Below, piece by piece: positions 1 to 11,988 of a stretch of DNA of 64,000 nucleotides (the stretch's first letter is position 1; each line of letters begins with the position of its first letter). The DNA lies in NCBI GenBank assembly GCA_036852015.1, contig JAANDG010000303.1, positions 1 through 64,000 on the forward strand, read 5' to 3'. The position numbers were made by a program, and so were the translations under genes. Origin of the DNA: Pelodera strongyloides (lineage: Eukaryota > Nematoda > Chromadorea > Rhabditida > Rhabditidae). A model generated the notes under the pieces. It saw nothing but the letters and a program-made list of their open reading frames with translations. It was not told the DNA's origin and did no database searches.

Positions 1-972
1 TAAAAGAAAGAATTTTTCCTGCATAACCAATACCTTACAGTCCAGTAACTTTCCGTCCAGCGCACACTCTGTTCTTCTATTGCGCGTTTCCCGCGATAAA
101 TCCCGCGTTTCCTGGCAGGCTAGCACCCAATCCCACGCAATAAGAAAAGTCGCATGTTTCCTGACAGATTAGCCAATCATGTCCGGCAATTAAACATTAG
201 GCAAGGCCTTGTGTTAGCGGCAAGGTCCCTGATTAGCGCTCGCAATAAGGACGGAATCCCGCTTTCCCGCTAGTTTGGGAGGAAACATGGGATTATGATT
301 TCCGCTAAACTGCAAATGAAGAACATAGCTTATTATATTGATATCGTAAGAACGAACAATGGACGGAATTAAAATTTATGAATCAATATCTCATATGCTT
401 ATACCGTCGGTAGTGATCGGGCAGAAACGCTGTCCACGAAAATTGTCATCACAAATGAAGGATTGTCGTCGGAGGTAAACTGCAAAAACGCAATACATAC
501 AACACATGAAAAACCCATTCGAGCAACTATCCTAAAAGGTTTCCATAAGCGGAAATAACATGCAGTGCTTATCTCGTGGCCCATTGTTTGAGGTAACAAT
601 ACAATATCCACATATTGCTATTGATTGTGGCAATTATTTGCAAACGCTTGAAATGCCAGTACCTACACATTTCCAACCATTTATTATACCCATGTTATAC
701 ATATATAAAAAATATGCAGATATTTGCCGAAGTAATTTGCATGGCTCCCGATCCGGAGGCAGTTGTCCGCACTTTAGTTTTTGAGCAAAAGTGAAATCTG
801 GCTATATTTTTACGGAATATTTATTTTGGACCCATATACTTTTTTTCGGACCCCTATAACCGAATAGAGCCGTTGTGGTTAATTATTATAGGAGTTTTTT
901 TTAGTAGTTTGATTGTGAGTGGAAAATCAAACTTGAATATTGTTGTGGGTAAAATATTAAACGTTAATATAA
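1..972. repeat. Segmental duplication, copy A (spacer part)
   Basis: This non-coding block matches 16109-17030 almost base for base: the same order of landmarks (CCCGCGTTTCCTGGCAGGC, a run of GGACCC(C)TATA motifs, then a block ending near TAGGAGTTTTTT). It lies downstream of gene 1 as its counterpart lies downstream of gene 3. A fragment of it also occurs inverted at about 31953-32085. No coding sequence is seen in it. Confidence 0.8.
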
Positions 973-1009
973 TATTGGTCCTAGCTGGTTAAAACTAATT
1001 GGGGGCCAG

Positions 1010-1206
1010 GGCCATTCAAAAACGTTGCCGAAAAGGAGCGGAGCGCAACTTGCGCGTCGAACCACGCAAGGTTGTTTACCGCAACTTTTCAGCGCGCATT
1101 TTGCGCCCCATTTTGTTTCGGCGCGCATTTTGTGTTCCATTTCGTTGTGGTGCGCATTTTGTGCCTGAAATAGTGCGGCGCGCAACTCATCCGTTCTCAG
1201 TGTATA
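1010..1206. repeat. GC-rich dispersed repeat
   Basis: The block is full of GCGCGCATTTTG and GCGCGCAACT motifs. It recurs in opposite orientation at about 12525-12740, inside a larger foldback element. ORFs across it are not believable as genes. Confidence 0.6.
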
Positions 1207-1278
1207 ACCTTTAAAAGGATGGGTTCACTAGAAAATCACCTTGTTTTTATGCTTTAATTTGATTGTACAAAGGTAAAC

Positions 1279-1664
1279 TTAAAGCGACAGGCCCATCAAA
1301 ATAAACCTATATTTACGATACGTTCATGATGACTATCAAGCATTTTTATTACAATATATACAAACTAAATTTCACCATTATTCGCCCTAGACAACTTTTT
1401 TCCAATGCGCTCCACGCATATGTATACCATAAAACTGCAGATTTCAAAGCTATATATGCAAATTTTAATCGCATTATAATTTCACGATAAATTTGCATTG
1501 ACGACAAGGATGTTTGCGGCTTTACGGTATACATTTGATCTGAGCGCATCGGAAAAAAGTTTCCCATGGCAAATAAATGTGAAATTTAGTTTGCATATAT
1601 TGTACTAAAAATGCTTGATAGTCACTATGGACGTATCGTAAATATAGGTTTACTTTGATGGGCC
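1279..1664. mobile_element. TTAA foldback element, GACAGGCCCATC family (nested)
   Basis: The inverted ends read TTAAAGCGACAGGCCCATC on the left and GATGGGCC on the right, around a self-complementary interior. Sister copies lie at 9971-10367, 25877-26267 and 39966-40422. The right end is fused to the next element at a GGGCCC palindrome and lacks its own TTAA. Confidence 0.8.
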
Positions 1665-2037
1665 CACCGATTTAAACCTAAATTTATTATTCGTTCATAA
1701 TTCATAAAAAAAGTATTTATTATAATATATACGAAATAATATTATTCATTTTCACCATGGGGAAGTTTTTCCGGTGAGCTTTCCTTACAGAAGGGTACCG
1801 TAGACAGGCCTTTGGAAGGGAAGTTAAGTCATTTGCATATCCACATAAAGGTGTGTCTGCAAATGAATATGCAAATGACCTGTCTACGGTACCTTCTGTA
1901 AGGAAAGTCCACCGGAAAAACTTCCCCATGGTGAAACTGAATAATATTTAGTTTGTATGTATTATAATAAATATCCTTTTAATGAATTATGAACAAATAA
2001 TAAATATAGGTTTATATCGATGGGCCTGTCCCTTTAA
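1661..2037. mobile_element. TTAA foldback element fused to its neighbour
   Basis: The right terminus is intact (GATGGGCCTGTCCCTTTAA). The left terminus is lost at the shared GGGCCC. The arms hold complementary blocks around GGTACCGTAGACAGG and CATGGGGAAGTTTTTCCGG, giving a long hairpin that differs from the 1279-1664 interior. Confidence 0.7.
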
Positions 2038-2526
2038 AGGAGGAGGCTCACGAGATATAAGTGTACGATTTCTTTCTTCTTTTCGATAGATGATGGTATT
2101 TGCCTCCAAGAAACACAAAGAAAACAAACACATCCGCCACAAGAAGAAACAAAAGTTTCCGTTTTGTAAATAAACACATCCGATACAAGAAAAAACAAAA
2201 GTTTCCGTTTTGTATGAAAAACTCAATTTCTGTGCCCTCAACCCGCTTTTTGCCTTCCCATGGCCCATGGCACTACGAGGATTTAAATCTCCCTCCAGAA
2301 AAGAAGTTTATCTTGTCGCACTCATTTATCGGAAGATCGATTAATACTCACCCTTTTTACCTAATATCTTCCCTAGGGAATAATTCAAGAAACATTTTTT
2401 ATGCTCTTTGTTTAAGTATACCTTTGTACAATCAAACTAAAGCATAAAAACAAGGTGATTTTTAGTGAACCCGTCCCTCTAAACAAATTCCAAAATTTCC
2501 TAATATATCAAATTAACATAATTACC

Positions 2527-3653
2527 TTAGGCCCTGGGTACACAGGCAATTGTCCCTGTGCTCAACGGTCCAATGTATATTTCCTGATTCGTGACAAAAT
2601 CAACACCCCAAAGAATGTACTCGTTATCCTCACTGCATCGCATAAGATTCACGGAGACCCACTGTCCGTTGGGTAGAAGTGCCCACGTGTAAAAACCCTT
2701 TGGCGTGTTACCACACATAAAATAAGGTCCTGCTTTTATTAATTGCCCTTTCTTCTCTTGGCCCATGTCTTCTTGATTTCGCAACACGTTCCTCGCGATA
2801 ATTTTTTATGAGCACATCATAGATATTACAGTATAGATAGATAGTATCAGTGGCAAGAGTGTAAAGCCAAAGACCGTTTCGAAACTGAAATTCCAGCTAA
2901 TCATATGCCTAAACCCAATAAATTTATCTGACACAAATACCATGCCATTGTGCATCCGTTATTGTCAAACGTCGTAAATATCGCCGCAGTGAGTGGCTGA
3001 CAATCGGGAGCGCTCGAAGGACAAGATGGCGCCCCGGGTGGTCGCTTCTCCGGGAGACAGTACGCACAAGCTGAAGTTGTATAATAAATAAAGATTTATT
3101 GATTTATTGATTATATATATATTGCGGAAGTAAGTTTCAAAAGTTAATCTATCAACCAAATTTACACATCATTATTTTTTTCTCACCCTACAATATAATT
3201 TATTATAAATATTTTTATGTGCTCTTTTTGATCCTCAGCTGTTCATCACCCAAAATGACCAAAAATGGGTTTCTGGACGTACACCGGATTGAAAACCAAA
3301 ACAAATATTTTAACATTAATCAAATCAGTATCAAGAAAAATTACATTGAATTTTAATGCTCTGAAGCGCATTTTTAAGCTCAACAGCAGTACATTTCCGA
3401 GGATATTCTTTCACAAATATCTTCTCCAATTTCGCATACTATTTGTCTGTAAAACGGTTTTCACAGCCACAGTTGAGTGGTCTGGGAGATTTAACACAGA
3501 AAAATTGGGGAAATCTTTTTTTTTGTGTGTGCCTGTGCTGTGCTAAATTATTATTATTAAACACATACAGCGTGATTCTGTTGTCGTTGTCACAGGCTTT
3601 GTGCACGCTGCGTAGATTAGGGGAAGAAGCGCACTGAGTAGCACTACTTTCAT
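2527..3653 (-). CDS. Secreted cysteine-rich protein, short subfamily (array gene 1)
   Basis: I built a three-exon model: 3653-3569, 3070-2941 and 2791-2527, phases 1 then 2, giving 159 residues. Exon 1 encodes a signal peptide (MKVVLLSALLPLIYAA) followed at once by CTKP and a few threonines; the donor is GTATGT. Exon 2 starts after TTCAG and carries CAYC, then CPSSAPDC and GC; exon 3 carries YFMCG, an NGQWV motif, RCSED and a final IAC before the stop. The acceptor of exon 3 (CGCGAG) is poor but is the one that keeps frame and is shared with gene 3. Lack of a Thr-rich linker separates it from genes 2, 4, 5 and 6. The Cys spacing and NGxW motif recall nematode-specific secreted domains of the C6/DUF281 kind, but that is a resemblance from memory. 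The substrate is unknown; secretion is inferred. Confidence 0.6.
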
Positions 3654-3804
3654 CTAAATATATAATTTAACTTTTATTTTTAAGAGATGAGCTACTTACA
3701 AAACATTACTCTTTACGAAATTAAATGTGCAAAAAAAGAAAAAACAGCGGCGAAAAAAATACGAAAAAACTACAATTGAAAAACAGTAACGATTGTGTGC
3801 TCTA

Positions 3805-4012
3805 CTGTCTCATAGATAGAAGAACCATTCCAGGTCTCCTTATGAAGCCATAACCCATGCAAAATATCGATTATGTAATAACGGTATTTTATTGAGCACT
3901 CCACTCTACTCTACTCTACATTCAAATAGATAATAAAATGTAAACGGCAGACCCTCCTTTGATAAACTATTCATTTTATTTCATTCTTTTTTGGCCAATT
4001 TTACGAGGTCTA
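3805..4012 (-). promoter_or_regulatory. Conserved block upstream of gene 1 (candidate promoter region)
   Basis: The block begins 152 bp upstream of the gene 1 start codon. It is repeated upstream of gene 3 (25087-25292) and as an orphan at 14110-14315. Shared landmarks are CCAGGTCTCCTTATGAAGCC, ATCGATTATGTAATAAC and AAACTATTCATTTTATTTC. Conservation may reflect only recent duplication; a promoter role is inferred from position. Confidence 0.4.
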
Positions 4013-4414
4013 TTTGTTGTAAAACGTCGTATATTGTGCAAAATTGTGTACTAAAATTAAAAAAGAAATCGACTGCTTTTCTCCAGCCCGTCTGTCTGTC
4101 TGTATTCACAAGGGAACTTTGAATAGACCTTAGTTGAAAGCTGGTAGACTTCTGATTTAGGTACTATCGTGGAGTTTTGAAGAAGAAGAACATTTTTAGA
4201 ATTGAGTTTTTATTGTAAACGAAAAAATTCTGGACCCTCAAAGTTTTTGTCATCACTCTTAGTTGCTTCCAATAAGTTGAATGTGGCTGGGGGGTGGCTG
4301 GAGGGCGTTCAAGTGCTCGCCTGCAAGTGGTACATCGGGAGGGCGACTTCGCTAATGCACAATGTCTTTTTGTGGGTATAATATTGGTTTGGTTTTCTAT
4401 AAACATTACATTTC

Positions 4415-4415
<1 letters not shown>

Positions 4416-4461
<46 letters not shown>
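4416..4461. repeat. (GT)n microsatellite
   Basis: An uninterrupted GT run. A longer one occupies the equivalent place in the duplicated unit at 25655-25722, so the locus is length-variable between copies. Confidence 0.95.
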
Positions 4462-4463
<2 letters not shown>

Positions 4464-4867
4464 TTTGTTTTTGTGCGTATGTGTGTATACATATACATTA
4501 CCAAGTAGTCGGCGGTACATAACATTTTATTATTACAACCAAACGTTTTTTATAAGTTTTATAAGATTCATTATTGCACTAAATTTTTTCGATTGCACTC
4601 ACACCCTCTTAAAATTGGTTTGTAGCGTTGCTATTACAAAAAAAAACGCCAGATAAAAAAAACTGAAAACTGAAAACGGATAAATAGCTATATAATTTGT
4701 GAAAGTGTAATATATAAAAAATGAGCTAATTGGATAAAGAAACAATTATTTTTCTAGTAATAGTGATTACTTTCATTTCAAAGACTTTACAGCCATTGGC
4801 CAACAACATTATAGACACTTAGCATCAGTGAAATTATTATATTATGTTTATTGGTAGACTAGGAACT

Positions 4868-5004
4868 TCAGCCTCCAAAATTGTCGTCACAAACAAAAGT
4901 AGCCCCGGTGTCGGCTGGGTTCACTGCTGCGAAACTATCATCGACGTACTGAAAAAGGAGTTTTTTTAGCACTGTACTCTCTCTTTCTCTCTCTCACTCT
5001 CACT

Positions 5005-5041
<37 letters not shown>

Positions 5042-6953
5042 TCCCTAATTCTTCCTGGTATATCTTCCAGGTGGTATACAGTGCGTCGCATAAGTATGTA
5101 GGCACCCCCAAATTTAACGATAAATATTTTGGACCAAAAATTTTTTGAATTTTTTGAAAATTTTTTTGAAAAATATTTATCGTTAAATTTGGGGCTGCCT
5201 ACATACTTATGCGACGCACTGTATTGTATGTGCAATGTACAAAATCCTCTACGTTCCCTAAAAACAGACAAAATAGTTGGCATAGTTTCCGGTGTTTACC
5301 CAAATGCCAACAAATAATCCTACGTGTTCAATAAACGAGAAACCCACATAAACAGTGCCATCTGGCATACAACCGGCTTCGTAGACTTCTTTCCAAGTGC
5401 CACCGACCGAAGCCCAGAATCCGCTGCCAACAGAGTCCGGACATCTGAATGCAACGGGTCTAGTTCAGTGGTATTACCTAGCATTGCGTTACATTTACTG
5501 CGTCCCGTTACCAGAGTCAAATCATCGTCGAGAACTAACTTATCAGCTTAGCTACTGTCCTGGGAAATGGTCTGTAATGATCATTTCAAATGTTTTGGCT
5601 CGCACGAACAGCGGGAACCTCCCAGGGTGGGAGAATTTGTCTCTGTGTGTCTCTAATTCGTGTGATCCCTCTCTTTCTCTCAACTCCCACTTTGAGGCTG
5701 GGAGCTTCCCGGTGCGCTCGTGCATACGGCCACAGTGCAACGAACTCTCGCCATGCCGACGTACCTTTACTCAGAACAGGGCGTATTCAAGGACTTACTG
5801 GTATGAGTAACAATCGCCAAAATCCGATGGTAGTGTAGCCGGCCGGGTACAAGTCGTCGTGCCGGAGGGACATGGTCCAGTGTAGGCAGGAATATTGCAC
5901 GAGTCGCACGCTATAATGCATCGATGTTTTACGTGACAACTTAGCTGGCAAAATGGTCGGGCAGCTCAGTAATCACAGTGAACGCTCATTAATAAAAGTA
6001 AGCAATTTGAACAATATACTACTGTAAAAAACTGGTAAATGCATATTACATAAATTAAATGGGGGTCGCATTGCGGGTGTTCGTGACCCTAGGAGCAAAG
6101 CCGACCCAGTGTCAGCCGGACGAGAGAGTGTTCTGCTAATAGAGACAGGGAGAGAGTTTTTGAGTAACTGCTGTGGCTACACTAAAACTTCATCATTAAA
6201 AGTGTTCGTGAAGCATCGTATGTTAGGCGTAAAGAAGTTTTAGCAGTGGAGAAATAAATAAAAAAATTGGTGGGAAAATGAAAATACTTACGACGAGTTC
6301 TAGTAGTAGTTGTCGTGGTGCTAGTGGTTGTTGTGGTCGTGGTGGTTGTCGTGGTGGTTGTCGTGGTGGTTGTCGTGGTTGTCGTGGTGGTTGTCGTGGT
6401 TGTCGTCGTGGTAGCCTCCGTAGTAGCAGTGGTCGTAGTCAACTCTGTTGTCGCTGTAGTAGTTGTTGCGTCCGTCGTCGTAGTGGCTGAAGATGAAGTT
6501 GTGGGTGTGCTGGTAGCTGAAACAAAAGAAACCCCCCAATTTGTTGTATTTAATCCAAAAAATTTGCTCCGTATTCAACGTTTCATTTGTATTACCTAGC
6601 TGTTTATAAACGCAGCGGAAAACGTATGACAGGCCAGAAACCTCATTAGAAAAAAAATATATGAAAAAATGATTACTTTAACTCTAAACTTGTTCCTGAC
6701 TAATGGGTATTTTGGCCGTCATAGGTCATTCTATCAATAGAAATTATAAAAAAGGTGCAATTCGAGGTGAACCTATCCCTTTGATAGTTGAGAATAGCAG
6801 AAGGAAGCATGGAAAAATATAAAAGGTAAACCGGATTATTTATATAAAAAATAAACACTGACCGCCGGGCATCGACGCCGGCTTGCTTGTCGTTGGCTTT
6901 GTGCATCCTCCGAAGACTAGAGGAAGAAGTGTAATGAGAAAGACTACTTTCAT
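4868..6953 (-). CDS. Secreted Thr-rich, cysteine-rich protein (array gene 2)
   Basis: Five exons: 6953-6863, 6516-6292, 5910-5799, 5444-5324 and 4948-4868. Phases are 1, 1, 2, 0 and the total is 209 residues. Exon 1 is a signal peptide (MKVVFLITLLPLVFGG) followed by CTKPTTSKP. Exon 2 encodes about 75 residues that are almost all Thr, built from a 9-bp ACGACAACC-like unit. Exons 3-5 form the Cys domain: CDSC, PCPSGTTTC and DCYSYQ in exon 3; FWASVGGTW and EAGCMPDG in exon 4; YVDDSFAAVNPADTG and VCDDNFGG-stop in exon 5. Acceptors are TTTCAG, TTATAG, CATTCAG and TTTCAG, and every donor is GT. Sister genes are genes 4, 5 and 6. The Thr tract would be an O-glycosylated, mucin-like stalk if expressed (family knowledge). 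The molecular role is unknown. Confidence 0.75.
4977..5040. repeat. (CT)n microsatellite in the last intron of gene 2
   Basis: An impure then pure CT run directly upstream of the last exon (transcript sense: GA-rich). The same tract is found in the last intron of genes 4 (26636-26702) and 5 (34276-34376), so it predates the duplications. Confidence 0.9.
5079..5221. mobile_element. Tc1/mariner-type MITE in intron 4 of gene 2
   Basis: A 143-bp near-perfect palindrome. The termini are CAGTGCGTCGCATAAGTATG in inverted orientation with TA on both outer sides, as expected of a Tc1/mariner target duplication. It is absent from the equivalent intron of genes 4 and 5, so it arrived after the duplication. 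Confidence 0.85.
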
Positions 6954-7320
6954 CTGAAATATTTAATTTTAGAACTTAAACAGGCTTATTGGGTAAAACC
7001 TACTAGGACTCCTTGGGACTACTGTAGACAACTGGGCAACTGAAAATGGAGGCCTGGGCAACTGAGGACTACCGTGGACTACCGTGGACAACCAGGACAA
7101 CTGTGAACATCCACGAAAATGTGTTTTTATAGAGTTAAATAAACCTGACCAAATTATTTATGCAACTGTATACTTTACTTAAAGTTTCAAAAACCGGCTG
7201 GTATTTCGTATTTCGCTTTAAGACACATATCTCCTTCTCAACGAACAGTATTTCTGATTTTGTATGTAACACAGCAGGCTAATTTGTTAAACTATTTGTA
7301 ATCAGATGTGATATGAACAC

Positions 7321-7738
7321 TTAAAGGGTCAGGCCCATTTCAAATGACCCCTATTTTTGATGATTCCATCTGATTCTCCATATCAAATATAGTAGGGTAC
7401 GATATTTTCCTAATTTTCAAGCCCAAAAATCACGCAGTATTCAGCAATTTACTATTGCCAGTCATACCCAACTTTCTATCGCAGTTGTCACGCCCCTTCG
7501 CGCTAATTGGGCAATATGCTCTATTGGGCGTGGCAATTGCGATTTTGGCCAATCAGCGCGAATGGGCGTGCCAACTGCGATAGATAGTTGGGTATGACTG
7601 CCCACGGTAAATTGCTGAATAGTGTGTGAATTTTGCGCTTGAAAATTAGAAAAATATTGCATCCTACCATATTTGACATGGAGAATCAGATGGAATCATC
7701 AGAAATAGGGGTCAGTTGAAATGGGCCTGACCCTTTAA
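7321..7738. mobile_element. TTAA foldback element, GGGTCAGGCCCATT family
   Basis: The inverted ends TTAAAGGGTCAGGCCCATT and AATGGGCCTGACCCTTTAA are perfect for the outer 19 bp and extend through most of the arms. The interior holds a GGGCGTG(G/C)CAA palindrome. Fragments of another family (ACCGGCTGGTATTTCG, then CGAAATACCGGCCGG) lie just outside on both sides, so this element probably landed in an older one. Confidence 0.85.
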
Positions 7739-8282
7739 AAGCGAAATACCGGCCGGTTTTTGAAACATCCACAATGCTTTAATTTTTCTCTCGGTTTATG
7801 ATCAGACTGTTAAAATTATCATCAAAGCTTTCAGAGTATTCAGTTTTTTTACATTGTCTACACATGCTTTTATTCAAAGTGAATGTTAGTGAATGTTATT
7901 CAAAATGCACAAGTATATGTAGGTACCAAAGTAGTCCTCGGCAAGTATAGTTGCCCAAAGTAGTCCTCAGTTGCCCAGAGTAGGCTCTCAGTTGCCCAGT
8001 ATGTTCCAGTGCCCAGAGTAGGTTTTATCCAATAAGCCACTTAAACAGGTATCCTTTGTTAGCGCGATAGCGCTAACATAGTGTGAGTTTGATCCGAGAG
8101 CCCTTTTTCCAGTTTTCACCCTGAATTTGGTCCTAGACCAAAAATCGAAATTCTTTCGGTCTAATTAGTGAAAAGACCACATTTCCTAATATCTGCGAAA
8201 ATTTCAGATAAAAATATCAACTTACACGAAATTGATGACCAAATAAGCAAAATTTGCAAAACATGCGGAAGAAATGTCTGTC

Positions 8283-8339
<57 letters not shown>

Positions 8340-9970
8340 ACCCCCCTCACTCCTATGTTCCTCTCCGACCCAAAGTGCCGACCCAAATAAAGCGAAGTCC
8401 GACTTTGGGCGGTCCTAGTTTCCGCCCCGGGTCGAAAAATTTGAAAAAGGCGTGGGAGTTGGATCGGCAAAACCACTGTTTGGAGTCGGAGTTGGGTCGG
8501 CACTACCACGGTTTGGAGTCGGCATCACCGTAATTTGTACAGAAGCGTAGCCCATAAATTACACTACATAACGGGAGGAAATGTTTATTGCGAATAATAC
8601 ATACACAGTATATGACTAAACATTCAAATTTGACGGAGTTTTAGCGAATATTCCATTGTCCAGTATTAGTATCAGGCAGCAGAATGCATCTTTGATGTTG
8701 TGAACTTCCATGGAGCTGGCCACCAGTGTCTAAATGTATTAAATTAAAAAGTAAATGAAAGTATTATACTTCTGCGTCATTCTGCGAAGATTACAAACTA
8801 TTAGTAACATGTACTTCTACGGCTGAGTCTATCTATAGTGACTGATGGGAACCCTATTCTTACGACATCATAAACTTACTTTATCGTGTTTCCTTCCGTT
8901 TGTTTGCTTGCTTGAACGCGCACCAGTAAGTGAAGCAATGGTACCTGTGATAGCAATAAGTTAATAGAGGAAATAATAAAGGAAATAGAAACAAATTAGA
9001 AAGAAACCAGAAAGTGCAGGACTTCAAAAAAAATTTGAAAGAATCATCGTGAAAAATGCGATGTGCATGCGGAAGGGCTGCAAGCGCGCCAGTTGGGTCG
9101 GACCTGGGTCAGACTTGGGTCAGTTTGGCTGGCATGCGTTCACTGCTGCTGTCTACTGTACTGCTACACTATTTGTACTGCTAAAGGGTCGGCACTGCAA
9201 ATTTCAGTGATATTTAGCGTCGGCGGTGGGGTCGAAAGCCACAATTTGGGCGCGCATTGGGTCGGAGATTAACAGAGAGTCTTGCGCGCACCCAATTAAC
9301 TAACGGACGGTATTTTAGACGCCTAATTTATTGAGTACTTTATTTGCAAACGAAATTATTAATTATTATAGTCTTCGTTATTAGTTTCATTTTTGTGTCC
9401 TTTAGGTAAATAACTCTAAGTGCGCGCTAACAGCCGTTGAAGCACAATACATCGTTTCAGGGGTAATTTCTTATTAGCTACTGAATTTTATTATTATTGT
9501 TGTCAACTAGGTAATTAAAGCGAATAAAGTTAAGTCGTCCGGGGAAAGGGTTGTCAAATATTTTCAAAATTCGACCGAAAAATCATGAAGATCGGCTGAT
9601 GAAAGCACGTACAGAAAACCAAAGCATATTGCATATTTTAAGAAACCCCAATTTGGTTGTGCACATGAGTGTCTAAAACTAATAGTAACTAAAACGTCTT
9701 GGTTGGCACATGCAACCATTCGAACTGGTCATTTCCAGTTACCTCTGATTGATGCCTATGAAGGGAAGTGAGGCATGATTGAAGCACGTTATTGATTGAT
9801 TGCCGCGAATTTTTTTATTCTAATTATCCTGATTTGCATGGGAATGTAGTTTTCGGAAATCCGTTCAAAACCCCACTGTAGCGTCGCCGCTTTAATTAAA
9901 CGTTCAAGCCCATTTGAAAATTCACCTATGTTTCCATATTGTCCGCGTTCACGAACGATCTATTGCTGTT
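7739..9970. other. Spacer without a clear gene
   Basis: Contains a (GT)n run at 8285-8338, scattered GGGTCGG motifs at about 8400-8520 and 9090-9260, and one possible terminal exon (listed separately). No long open frame with family features was seen on either strand. Confidence 0.5.
8641..8729 (-). CDS. Possible orphan terminal exon
   Basis: On the minus strand a TTTAG acceptor opens a frame that reads TGGQLHGSSQ, RCILLPD and NTGQW before TAA. The composition is like the second half of the array Cys domain, but no matching upstream exon or signal peptide was found. It could be the remnant of a lost array gene or chance. Confidence 0.2.
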
Positions 9971-10367
9971 TTAAGGGGACAGGCCCATCAAAATAAACCT
10001 ATATTTACGATACGTTCATAATGACTATCAAGCATTTTTATTACAATATATACAAACTAAATTTCACCATTATTCGCCCTAGACAACTTTTTTCCAATGC
10101 GCTCAACGCATATGTATACCATAAAACTGCAGATTTCAAAGCTATATATGCAAATTTTAATCGCATTATAATTTCACGATAAATTTGCATAGACGACAAG
10201 GATATTTGCTGCTTTATGGTATACATTTAAGCTGAGCGCATCGTAAAAAAGTTTTCCATGGCAAATAAATGTGAAATTTAGTTTGTATATATTGTAATAA
10301 AAATGCTTGATGGTCATTATGAACGTATCGTAATTATAGGTTTATTTTGATGGGCCCGTCCCTTTAA
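9971..10367. mobile_element. TTAA foldback element, GACAGGCCCATC family (most intact copy)
   Basis: TTAAGGGGACAGGCCCATC at the left and GATGGGCCCGTCCCTTTAA at the right, with TTAA at both borders. Internal landmarks are GCGCTCAACGCATATGTATA and TGCTTGATGGTCATTATGAA. A short ORF inside is an artefact of the hairpin. Confidence 0.85.
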
Positions 10368-11435
10368 AGAACTTACTTACTTGTAAAAAGTAATTAACCC
10401 TACAGTCGCTTACGAACAAATAAATTATAAAACCAAACGATGAAGCTCGAGTGTTCGCGACAAACCCTGGCGTAATAATAATAATAATCTTTATTGGTCG
10501 GATATACTATTATGTACAATTTATTGAGTAATTTTACGAAAGTATATAATCCCCTTAATTGTTAATAACCTTGGTATTTTTGGAAGAAACCAGTAATACC
10601 ACTAATTCAAGCATGGCGAAAACCCTAGAATTATGAAATTTAGAAAAAAAAATAAGGTTGTATGCATTTTACGGTATTATCAGCGAAAAACGGCCGTTAC
10701 GAAAGTATCTGCAGATAGGCATATACAACCAATATTTTGCTTAAGAAACACTTTTTCATTGTTGCAATGTTAATCACTCATTTTGGTCAATGCTTTAGAG
10801 GACCCTATGTTCAATGAAAAGCACGCTTTTTGCAAAAGTTGCACTTCTCTGCACACAAAAAGGCACAACCTTACAAACAGTCCTTTATGGTACCTTGTAG
10901 AACTTTTTATGGCGAACATTTCCGTATATAAAAGGTTATGTTTCTAAGCTTATAAGTTATGAAGTCTTGAAGTATGCATAAATGCGCCCTTTCTAAACTT
11001 CGCAATTCGCGCACTTAACTTCCTTCAAAATGAACTTAACAAGGTAATTTTCTTATCGTGATGTACATGACTTTGTCGAATTCAGCAGATTATTTTCAGG
11101 CCTACTAATAAAATTAGCCCAAATTAGCCTAATTGCACAATTGCTTAATTTTTTGTGCTGAAAATGGTAGTGTTTATGTTTTTAGCCATACTTGATTTGG
11201 CCGTGTTAAAATTTTCTCCAAAAATTTCGTACGAGTTTTCTAGCGGGGTGCGAATGTATACTTTCGTGCTGCACTGTAGATGACGAGTGGGCGAGGTGTG
11301 CGGCGAGGCTGCGAAACCGTTTTAATATACAAACTAGGGTGAGTACCGTAGTCAGGATCCACAGAAAAGAGGGGACCACTTTTTTTCGATGGGCCTGAAC
11401 CTGGTTTCAGACTTAAAGGTCATGTGAAAAGAGGA
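10368..11435. other. AT-rich spacer
   Basis: No gene seen. A (TAA)5 run at about 10474-10488 next to CTTTATTGGTCGG resembles the 3' tail of a minus-strand retroposon, without further support. Confidence 0.4.
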
Positions 11436-11944
11436 CAATATTTTATTGTGGAAAAGAGTCCTTGAATGGTAAGTTTGGGTTTCATCCTGTTTTAAATCTA
11501 CGAAAAGAGGCCAATAATTTGAATAGGATTCTATAAAAAGTGGACAATATAAAATATAATATCCTGGGCTTGCTCTCAAATCAATCCTTTTTATTACCCA
11601 AACTGGGGCATTTCATTTATGCAATCAATCTTCCGATTTTTACAGGAATTAACTTCTCAGTACTAAATGTAAGTGACTGTCTGAAGCGGCTTTTAGAATA
11701 GCATAGACGGTAAACGTGTTCCAGAGTAGCGTGCCATCCAGTTAAAAGTAGTAAAACTAATGGCATAAAAGAAATGACCCAGTTTGGGTAATAAAAAGGA
11801 TTGATTTGAGAGCAAGCCCAGAATATTATATTTTATATTGTCCACTTTTTATAGAATCCTATTCAAATTATTGGCCTCTTTTCGTAGATTTAAAACAGGA
11901 TGAAACCCAAACTTACCATTCAAGGACTCTTTTCCACGATAAAA
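11436..11944. repeat. Long foldback repeat
   Basis: Arms of about 165 bp (11438-11601 and 11775-11942) are near-perfect reverse complements; landmarks are GATGAAACCCAAACTTACCA and AATCCTATTCAAATTATTGG. The spacer is about 170 bp. No TTAA border was found, so it is a different class from the TTAA elements. Confidence 0.8.
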
Positions 11945-11988
11945 TTAGCCTATAGCGTCTGGTTTTTAGCTGCGCACTTTGACGGTCT

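Larger units (their letters stand above)
1211..2482. mobile_element. TTAA foldback element with two elements nested in it
   Basis: The left end (TTAAAAGGATGGGTTCAC) and right end (GTGAACCCGTCCCTCTAA) are inverted repeats about 65 bp long. The second copy, 27289-27760, lacks the internal 1279-2037 block, so that block is a later insertion. The right TTAA has become CTAA. No coding capacity. Confidence 0.8.

Noticed and set aside
4164..4656. ORFs with Cys-Val or Thr-His repeats (also at 8168-8533 and 25403-25880)
   Set aside because: They translate (GT)n or (CA)n microsatellites and have no other coding feature.
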